Source: Amanita rubescens
Taxonomy: Eukaryota; Basidiomycota; Agaricomycetes; Agaricales; Amanitaceae
Direction of reading: 5' to 3'
Assembly: GCA_015039365.1 (NCBI GenBank)
Contig: WION01000110.1
Location: forward strand, 1-64,000
DNA length: 64,000 bases
The notes under the pieces: generated by a model
Database searches by the model: none
The model's input: only the letters and a program-made list of their open reading frames with translations
Told to the model about the DNA's origin: nothing
Shown here: positions 1-8,500 of the stretch, one piece after another
Layout: each line of letters opens with the position of its first letter
Position numbering within the stretch: position 1 is the stretch's first letter
Position numbers and translations under genes: made by a program

Positions 1-211
1 TGATAAGACTCTTTGTACTTATTTGTAGTTTAGTAGTATATAAACTGTACTCTAGTAGCGTCAATCCTTATCCTATTATCCTCTCTACTGTCTACTGTTG
101 AGCCCCAGCTCCAGTAAGCTCTTAACAACTCCACACCACACTCGGTAAGTAGTACATTCCATGTACTATACTGCGCTGCTCGCTAGGGACTTGTTACCCC
201 TAGTTTTAACA
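1..211 (+). repeat. Copia-1 copy A, 3' part of the 5' LTR
   Basis: This matches the last 210 or so bases of the complete 705-bp Copia-1 LTR at 11503-12207, including the TATA-like TATATAAA and the CA end, so the left part of the LTR lies outside the window. A GTAAGT splice-donor-like site lies downstream of the TATA. The primer site follows directly. Confidence 0.93.
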
Positions 212-237
212 GGTTATGGGCCCCGAAACCAGACGCC
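212..237 (+). other. Copia-1 primer binding site (initiator Met-tRNA, internal)
   Basis: The first bases after the LTR are GGTTATGGGCCC, the reverse complement of the anticodon arm of initiator tRNA-Met (GGGCCCATAACC, with the CAT anticodon). The complement continues with bases that would form a D-arm side of the tRNA, about 26 nt in all. This is the Drosophila copia arrangement, in which a 5' half of iMet-tRNA cut in the anticodon loop primes minus-strand DNA. The same site follows the LTR at 63198. It is missing after the LTR at 12207. Confidence 0.8.
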
Positions 238-1379
238 TTTGGCGCTATTGGTTGTGAAGCCAAGCGACGCACACTCTCAAGTCATTGACGGAGAGAAAAG
301 GTAAAACAAAGGTAACTGGGCGAGGCGCCCAGTGTGGTTTTCATTTTCTTGTTAGATTAGTCATCGCACTTGGCTAACCCTTCTGGGAAGTGAGGGATAG
401 ACTCAGAGTCATCCGCTTACCTGGATTGTATACGCCCGGACCCAGGGCTAAGGGGACCCCGTTAATTACTCAGCGGTCTAAATTACGAGTATCCCTGTAC
501 AAGGGACAGTCTTGGATGACGTTAAAAAACTGGCCTAGATCGCCTTAAAAATCTCGCAGTGGACCATTACTGCGTCAATAGAAATTGGCTCACTTGTGAA
601 GTGTGAACTTCACCGGTTATTACCTACCGTATAAAAGGGTGACGTCCCACACTGTATTCCGCTTGGGCAGTGTGATGTGATTGGACGTATTGAACCACGC
701 TATACCATCATCAGGATTTTCGATCCTGTAAAAATACCTAATATATGTACAAGTAATAATAGATTCTAGTATAAGGGGTGAGATGAGGTCACATTGTGGA
801 CCGTACACTCTGCCTATCGAGAATGAGCCCTTAGGGACTTCTCTAGATTAGGAATACACTCAGCTGTAACCCAGCGGTGTCTAGATTAATTCTTAATACT
901 TGTACATACACGTCTAGTGGGGGATTGAGACCCCATAGACCATCTAAGTGATGGACTTATCTCATGCATTTGGGAATGCAGTCGTTATCGTCATGGTTAT
1001 TCCAGAGATTAAACGGTTATCATTTGATCGTTTAAGAAGGGACAAGGGCCGATCCCCGAGTCTTTAATCTATTGTCAGACGCTTAGGTTGGCTATTCTTA
1101 CCTACATTGGATCATATCCCACGCAAATGTAATACTGCGTTATTAGATGCTAAAAACATCGAAGTGGATACCAATGTGACATAGATCTTGGTTAATATAA
1201 CACCTTTCATAACGATTAGTACCAAATTCAACATGCATGACAAGAAGAAACAATGATGTGCGAAACTTGTGCCGAAACATCCAATTTGCGTACAAATTAT
1301 CTGTTTTTCCGGGATTAGTAAGGGCTGAAGGCTCTGAACGCCCATTCCTTTCTTTTGATCTTATCCAAAGAACTATGTG
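238..1379 (+). other. Copia-1 copy A 5' leader (non-coding)
   Basis: About 1.1 kb between the primer site and ORF1 with no convincing coding sequence. It is nearly the same in copies B and D apart from insertions and deletions. It probably holds packaging signals and RNA structure, but no known RNA family was recognised. Just before ORF1 the bases read ATGTGATG: a two-codon start-stop ORF whose TGA overlaps the ORF1 ATG. Confidence 0.7.
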
Positions 1380-2430
1380 ATGATTAAACCTCCTGATTTC
1401 AGCAAAATTTTAAAATCAATTTTTTCAATTTATATAAAAATGTCGTTTGTAAACTCTTTCTCGCCGTTGTCTTCTGCTGGCGGTGCCCTTGGCACTCCGA
1501 TTTCTTCGAGGACAGTCCCCTCTCGGACTACCCCGAACAATTTGCCCGGCTCTGGCGCCCGGCACCTCCAGGCCCCCGTTAGGGCCTTACCAAAGAACTC
1601 GCCGCCGCCTGCAAAGGCACAGGTACCAGAAATGGTACCTTCATTACGTTTTCCTGTTCCGACTTCTGCGCCTCAAGCTGTGAGGCTTAATAGGAACTAT
1701 AAAAAGTATCCTGTTCCCATGGGCTCGCGCCCATATATGCCTCATGCAGCAAAAGGCTGCCACTGTTCGCATCCTGATGCGATACATCATGTACACCGCT
1801 GTGTACAAAAAGTCGTCTTCGACTATAAAGGAGTCCCGACGGCTCCCAAATCAATGCGGAGCCCAACAGGTCAGTCTTCTAGAAATACTAGGTGTGCATC
1901 TTTAACTTATAAAGATAATCTAGTCTCTTACGCCAAGGCCGCGAAGGCTGTTGGGCCAGTCTCTCGTCCACAAGGACGACCTGTTATCGTCAACGAAGGT
2001 TGGCGATATAACAAAGATCGTGGATCGCCTTGGATCCACAACGCTAAACCGGAAGAGTGGTCCTATGGACCACCAAACAATGCCCATGTCCAATTCAGAC
2101 CAGTCACCAAAAACGACTGGCATAAGGGTAATCGTCAATGGAAAAATAAAACGATTATCCCTAATGCTTTGGATTCGGATGCGTACCGCCAACATTTCCT
2201 TGGCATCGCATCTGACGAAAAGGGCAGAATTCCTCTTCCGGAGGAGATCACTCAAATATACAAAAAAGGAAAGGTAAATACACCTTTTAACGTATATAAG
2301 ACCCAACTAAAATGTAATACAGAACAAAAAGGATGGCGAAAGTCAACAACACCTACCTGGAGTAGATGCGCCCCCAACATTGCAAGTTGGGGATATATCG
2401 TATCTAAAACTCGAGCCGAAAGCAGAGCGG
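1380..2430 (+). pseudogene. Copia-1 copy A ORF1, 5' part (split by an insertion)
   Basis: This is the N-terminal 350 or so residues of the accessory ORF1, intact in copy B at 13697-15010. I took the ATG at 1380; the frame is also open from a GTG one codon upstream. The reading is normal up to the motif ESRA and is then broken by a 2626-bp gag-only LTR element that adds one residue and a stop. The rest of ORF1 resumes at 5057. The Cys/His cluster CHCSHPDAIHHVHRC is kept. Function unknown; see the copy B entry. Confidence 0.8.
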
Positions 2431-2827
2431 TGTAACGAGCCGATTCCGGCTACGTTGGAACCGATCTCCGAAACCTTCCGAAGCTCCCCGAAGCACTCCG
2501 AGCCTATACTCGACCCCGGAGGATGATCGTTTGTGTTCGGACGCATGCACAGGCCTCGGACTTGGTGCAGGAATTGTCACATGGTCACCTCGTGCCTCCG
2601 TAGTATATATACCATTGTGTACATAGTTGTAGTTAGCGAATTATCACCCCATTACTGCTCCGAGTTCGATTCCTTTCGTTCCCTTCGTTCCTCGGTGCTT
2701 CGGACACCTTCCACTCGTTCACCTTCGCATTCGGCACCCTCTCTGCCTCCGAGGCACCCCCAGGACTGACCTCCGAAGCCCCTTTGGCCGAACGCACTTC
2801 CGCATCGGCCTTCTTCTGATCGTTTCA
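2431..2827 (+). repeat. Gag-only element, 5' LTR
   Basis: 397 bp with TG...CA ends. A TATA-like TATATA lies at 2604-2609. I see no difference from the 3' LTR. Confidence 0.92.
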
Positions 2828-2829
2828 AC

Positions 2830-2846
2830 TGGAGCCCACCGCGAGG
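2830..2846 (+). other. Gag-only element, putative primer binding site
   Basis: Two bases after the 5' LTR the sequence reads TGGAGCCCACCGCGAGG, which fits pairing with a tRNA 3' end finishing in CCA. The tRNA is not identified. The complement is not found in the LTR, so self-priming is not suggested. The rest of the leader to 3213 shows nothing recognisable. Confidence 0.5.
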
Positions 2847-3213
2847 GGCTCTTAGGTCAGTCCGTCGGTCATTCCTTTCACCCAACTCCTGCACAGAAAG
2901 CATCGGACAAGCTCCGGTGTCACTTGGAATCTGCTCCGAGCCACTCCAAGCACTCTGCCGGCCCTCCCATAGCTCAGAGACCATACCCCGCCGACCTTTC
3001 TTCAATTATACCCTCCCCGCTCTTTACACTGCAGTAGCCTTCACCACTCGGCCCCACAGCACTGACACAGCATCAGCCAAACAACGCCCACACGTTCCAC
3101 TACTCCCGATCCAGCTCCGATCGATCAATAGCTTTCGTCCCTGAAGCCCCTTGCTTAATCCACCTCGCTTTCCATCAGAACAGCTCGCTTCGCTTCGGCC
3201 TGCCAGTAACATC

Positions 3214-4755
3214 ATGACCGAACCAAGCCGCCGCATGCCCATCCGAACGAACAAGGAGGCACCCTGCTTCCGAGGCACTGCCGCTGGCCTTGAGAGATAC
3301 CTCGAAGATATCGAGATGATCTGCGAGGATAGACAACGCTCTGGAGATGCTGAACTGATCAAATGGGCTGTCTACTATACCGATGAGAAATCTTCCGAGA
3401 TCTGGAGAGCCGCTCGAGACACCCTATCGGATCCGAAAACCTGGGACGCGTTTAAGAAAGCGATTTCCGAGATCTACCCCGAGGCACAGCCCGATCGCCG
3501 CCACACTATTGCAGCACTACACGCCGTTTCCGGCCGCTTCTCAGCGCAAAATGTCACATCCGAGACAGCCCTTGCTGAGTATCACAGGGAATTTTCCGGA
3601 ACAGCTCAATACCTCATCGGAAAGCACCGCATGACACGCCGTGAGGCAAGCATCATGTACATGTCCGCATTCCCTCCCGAGCTCCGACCCGATATCACTA
3701 CTCGGCTCACAATCAAGTACCCGGATGTTCACCCCGATGACGGCTATGATCTAAAAGACATGAATAGTGCCGCACAATTCATTATCAGCTCAAGGTCTGC
3801 TATAGCCCTGCTCGCCGCGACCACCCCACAAGCTCCGACGCTTCCGACGCCTCCGACACCTATCCCTACTCCCCCTCCGAGCACTGCCTTCGCTCCGAGC
3901 ACAGCTTCCACCCATCTCCTTAGCGGATGCATTTTCTGCGGAGATATCAATCATCGGACGGCCTGGTGCCATATCAGGGATGAATATGCAAGGCAAGGGA
4001 AGATCAAAATAGTTGACGGACGGATTCAATTTTTGGACGGCAACGAACCGAATGCATTCCAATACCGCCACTTCGGACAATGGTTCAAAGAACGCATCGA
4101 TGTATGGCTGCTGAGGTACACACAGCCGACCGCTCCGAAGCCATTTGTGTCCTCCAACTACTTCCTGGAAGCTCTAGACCACTCCGGAACGCATACCACC
4201 GAGCCTGTCAATACTGAAGCACTGCAAAACGTACATACGACTCCGACGCACATACACATTAGCACCACGATCCCTAATCAATCCACGCTCCCTAATACCA
4301 CCCCCTCCGAACCCTCTGAACCCCCCAGACCCTCCGACGCTCCTACCACTACAACGCATGATACCACCGAGACCTCCGAGGCTTCTGATGACCCCACCAC
4401 TGCTACGCCAATTTCTGCCACCCCGGAAACCCTCGGCGACCCCATCGCCGAAGTCTTTATCATTTCCGAGCCATCTGGCATCCCAACAGCTGCCATTCCG
4501 AGACCTGATTCCGCCGAAATTCCAACTGCCGCCTTGACCGCCTGCACGATCGAAGAAAGCGAGACGAGAAGAACCCACCCACCACTTCCCTTCTACTTTC
4601 TATCACCATCCGACCTCTCTGACCTGACCAGGAGGTCAGTATTAAAAGTACCCAGGAGGTGTAACGAGCCGATTCCGGCTACGTTGGAACCGATCTCCGA
4701 AACCTTCCGAAGCTCCCCGAAGCACTCCGAGCCTATACTCGACCCCGGAGGATGA
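3214..4755 (+). CDS. Gag-like protein of the gag-only element
   Basis: About 513 residues from the first in-frame ATG (the frame is open from a TTG at 3151). The N-terminal third resembles the helical retrotransposon Gag fold of Ty3-type elements (LERYLEDIEMICEDRQ and following). One CCHC zinc knuckle, C-X2-C-X4-H-X4-C (CIFCGDINHRTAWC), lies at about residues 239-252. The C-terminal third is rich in Thr, Pro, Ser and Glu and probably disordered. The reading frame runs about 95 bases into the 3' LTR before a TGA. The expected role is to form particles that package the element RNA. An intact frame in an element without pol suggests Gag itself is useful for its spread. Confidence 0.82.
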   Translation: MTEPSRRMPIRTNKEAPCFRGTAAGLERYLEDIEMICEDRQRSGDAELIKWAVYYTDEKSSEIWRAARDTLSDPKTWDAFKKAISEIYPEAQPDRRHTIAALHAVSGRFSAQNVTSETALAEYHREFSGTAQYLIGKHRMTRREASIMYMSAFPPELRPDITTRLTIKYPDVHPDDGYDLKDMNSAAQFIISSRSAIALLAATTPQAPTLPTPPTPIPTPPPSTAFAPSTASTHLLSGCIFCGDINHRTAWCHIRDEYARQGKIKIVDGRIQFLDGNEPNAFQYRHFGQWFKERIDVWLLRYTQPTAPKPFVSSNYFLEALDHSGTHTTEPVNTEALQNVHTTPTHIHISTTIPNQSTLPNTTPSEPSEPPRPSDAPTTTTHDTTETSEASDDPTTATPISATPETLGDPIAEVFIISEPSGIPTAAIPRPDSAEIPTAALTACTIEESETRRTHPPLPFYFLSPSDLSDLTRRSVLKVPRRCNEPIPATLEPISETFRSSPKHSEPILDPGG

Positions 4756-5056
4756 TCGTTTGTGTTCGGACGCATGCACAGGCCTCGGACTTGGTGCAGG
4801 AATTGTCACATGGTCACCTCGTGCCTCCGTAGTATATATACCATTGTGTACATAGTTGTAGTTAGCGAATTATCACCCCATTACTGCTCCGAGTTCGATT
4901 CCTTTCGTTCCCTTCGTTCCTCGGTGCTTCGGACACCTTCCACTCGTTCACCTTCGCATTCGGCACCCTCTCTGCCTCCGAGGCACCCCCAGGACTGACC
5001 TCCGAAGCCCCTTTGGCCGAACGCACTTCCGCATCGGCCTTCTTCTGATCGTTTCA
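4660..5056 (+). repeat. Gag-only element, 3' LTR
   Basis: 397 bp, read as identical to the 5' LTR. It is followed by the GCGG target duplication and then by the continuation of Copia-1 ORF1. Confidence 0.92.
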
Positions 5057-5323
5057 GCGGCTGGAGTGTTTCCTTCAAATCAAGAGGGAACCGAAGTGAG
5101 AAGGGTTGTTGACGAATATAGTAATGACATGGGAATATGGCAGGAAACTGGAAGGCTTCCCGGACGGTATAAAGACTTTCCTCACATAAAATTACCTAAA
5201 GAATCTATTTTCGACAAACCTGTCGATGATAGAGACAATAGGAGGGCTAGATTTGCATCTAACCCTGTGACGGAAATTCGATATTACATACCTGAAAGGA
5301 CGTGTAAAAAAGATATTCCCTAG
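5057..5323 (+). pseudogene. Copia-1 copy A ORF1, 3' part
   Basis: The C-terminal 87 or so residues of ORF1 after the gag-only insertion, ending in TAG. It matches the end of copy B ORF1 closely. It lacks its own start and is not expected to be translated. The 191 bp from here to gag-pol are A+T-rich and contain possible splice-acceptor-like CTTAG sequences. Confidence 0.8.
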
Positions 5324-5514
5324 TTTACTTTCTAGTATTGACACTAGATAGTAAAATACTATATTCTTGTCATTTTATCATGAACGACATTAAAGCTTAA
5401 GAAATCAGGACGGAAATTACATCATTACATATATTCTTATGCCTTATTATTATTTGAACCTTTTCTTACGAAAAATCTTCTTAGATTTTAAACAAACTTA
5501 ACCAAAGTAAGAAA

Positions 5515-8500
5515 ATGTCTTCTTCCAATTCGATAAACTCCATTGTTCCTGTCCTTACCGGATCAAATTGGCTTGCATTCGAAAGACTTATGACTGCGTA
5601 CTTGAACAGTCAAGGTCTTGGTGCACATATTGATCCTAAACTTGATTGGCCCAGAGATCTTGAACCATCTGAAAAAGAGGCGATAAAGACTTCTGATATA
5701 AAGCCAGATCAGTTAAAAACCCTTAAAGAAATTCGCAAAGAATACGTCGAATTTAAAGAGGACAATATGAAAGCCAAAGGTTACATTACCTTAAAACTAG
5801 CACCTAATCTTGTACACCTTGTTGACGATAAAAATGATAAAGCCGAAGTCCTTTGGAAATCTCTAAAGGATAAATTTGGTAAACAAGGTCTAGCTGCTAC
5901 GTTTGGACTCTATAGACAAATTGTCGATTGGAAACTCAAAGAGAATTCTAATCCAAACACTCAAGTTCCGCATCTTATGGACTTGATTAATAGAGTATCA
6001 AACCAAGGTGTAACCTTAACCGTCAAAATGCAAATTATGACGATCCTACATGCCTTACCTCCTTCATGGGACAGCTTTGTTGCAAATCTGTTGGCACATT
6101 CCGCAGATGATGACACTGTAGATCAATTCCTTAATCTCATATCTGAGGAATGGTCTCGAAGGAAAGGTAACAGGAACAATGCCAATACTTCTGTTGTCAC
6201 GAGAGGGAATAAAAATTCTAACTCTCAAGTAGTTGCAAATATGGCACGCCAACAATTGCAACAAGGACAACCTCGCACCCCTTGGAATTCCTATCGTGGG
6301 AAATCCTTTCGAGGCAGAGGTGGAAGAAAACCAATGGGAAATCGAAGAAACCCAACACAACATACTTCGACAGGTGGACCATCTAATGGACCAAAACATA
6401 CACCTGGCCAATCTCAGACTCCTTTTAGACCCCAATGGGCTGGTCAAGTCCCTAATCAGTCTAAAGGACCAAATTGGGAACGCAATAAGGCAGCTAAAGC
6501 AAAGAATCGTGCGAATAAACTTGCTGCTCGCACAGCAGCTCAATCAACACTTGGTTCTGGGCATGCTATGGCATCTTCGACATCAGCATCTTTACCTCTG
6601 ATTGCCAGAATTGGAGATCAGGTAATGACAGATTTTGATGAAGAATTTGTCCCCAAGATTTACAAGTACAAAGGTACTCGTGCGGTTCCCACGGACGACT
6701 TCATGGGGAGAATTGATGAGATATCCGAAGATTCGGGAGATTCTGTATCCAGAGATGTACAAAAAGTACGAACTGAATCAACGGATTACTCTGATATCTT
6801 TGATTCTGCAATATTTGCAGATACTAAGGATACTCAAAGTTTGGACGATCTTGCTAGTCCTATCTTTGCTTCCTCTAGTATATCCCATCATCAAACCGAT
6901 AATGAAGGATATCAAACAGATAATGAATCACATCAATCTGAGGCCAATTCTTCAGGGTATGAAGGACTTTATACCGATGAGGAGCCTGAAGGACCAATAC
7001 CTGGTTCCTTTGATGATGAACAAATAAGTTGGTGGTATGTACATACCAGACAATATTATGTGGATCAAGTTCGACGAGCTAATTTGGAAGCTCGAAGAAT
7101 GAATACTAATGCACGCACTTTAGAACACTTACAAAATATGTTGAGAGGGATGGTAAATGACCATGACACTGTATCCCTCCGACCAGAATCTGTAAGTTCA
7201 TCAGATTTAAATTACTTTTATCAATCTGATCAAGATTCTGTTTACCATACGGCTCCAGAATCTATGGCATCATCTCAAATCCAAACAAGGCCTATTACGC
7301 CTTATGAAGATTTTTTCAATTTATACGATTATCCAACTAATCGTACTATTGACACTGTACCGGTAATACCATCAAATGTACCGATAGTAAACCCTACACC
7401 AAGAAGATCTACTGATCTTCATAATTTATATAATTTTGATGCCAATATGCGTGAAAATGAAAGATATAGACAAAACATGTCTAATCTTCAAAATCTTCCA
7501 AATTATGGAACATTCTCTGAATTATACAATGAATATAATTTGGATGAATTCATAATAGAAGAAAACAATCGTAGACGTGCTAATGTTATTAACATTGGAC
7601 ATCTTCAAGATCCATATAGTCAACTTTGTGATAAATCACCTTCTTGCAAATGTCCTGAATGTTATAAAAATAATAAAGGACTTACAATATGGATGTGTGA
7701 CTCAGGTGCATCACATCATTTTACCGCACACTTAGAAGATTTTGTTAGCTATAAAAAATACGAAGTCCCTACTTCAGTATTTACAGCTGATAATCAAGCA
7801 GATATATTAGGTATAGGGACTGTGATTTTGGATCACACCCTTAAAAATGGTTCGGTTTCAAGATTGAAACTTTATCCCGTCCTCCATATGCCAAGTGCCA
7901 CACTACGACTAATAAGCAATGGAACATTGTGTAAACAAGGTTTTATTGCAAAACAAGATAATGATAGGATTTCTTTCTACAGAGAAGGCTCTGAAAACGC
8001 ATCACTGGAAGGATTTCCAGGAGATGGTAACGAAACATTAATGTGGACAGAAGGTCAAATTATTAAACCTTCAAATTATAAATTAATGATGACCACTATT
8101 AATGTTGTTGGATATGAAATTTGGCATCAACGGATGGGTCATCCTAGCCAACAAATATTAAAATTAGGCTCTAAAAACTTAGAGGGTTTCCCTCCCTTAA
8201 CAATTCCTAAAAACTTAGAACCTTGTAACGGTTGTCTAAAAGGAAAAGCTGTTTCACAAAGCTTTCCTCTTTCAGAAAAACGTGCTACCCAACCCTTTGA
8301 ACGTATACACTGTGACTTGATGACTTTTCCAATACAATCTTATCATAAACAAAAATATTTACTTGTAATATTTGATGATTGTACATCACATGTATGGGTA
8401 AAACCATTACAGAAAAAGTCTAATGTCGCTGTAGTATTTGAAGGCTGGCACAAACAAATATACAACCAATATGGATATAACATAAAAATCGTTCGTTCCG

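Larger units (their letters stand above)
2431..5056 (+). mobile_element. Gag-only LTR retrotransposon (TR-GAG type), complete
   Basis: The 2626-bp element has two 397-bp LTRs (2431-2827 and 4660-5056) that look identical by eye, starting TGTAACGAG and ending GTTTCA. A 4-bp target duplication GCGG (2427-2430 and 5057-5060) flanks it. Internal DNA is about 1.8 kb and codes only for a Gag with a zinc knuckle; there is no protease, reverse transcriptase or integrase. Matching LTRs and an exact duplication indicate a recent insertion, so enzymes must have come from another element. It splits ORF1 of Copia-1 copy A. A GGAGG purine run precedes the 3' LTR. Confidence 0.9.

Noticed and set aside
238..1300. 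The long, conserved Copia-1 leader as a structured RNA or intron
   Set aside because: No known intron, riboswitch or ribozyme core was seen; similarity among copies is explained by recent shared ancestry.
6064..6601. Long ORFs opposite to or in other frames of Copia-1 gag
   Set aside because: Shadows of the gag frame; they repeat in every copy because the copies are nearly identical.
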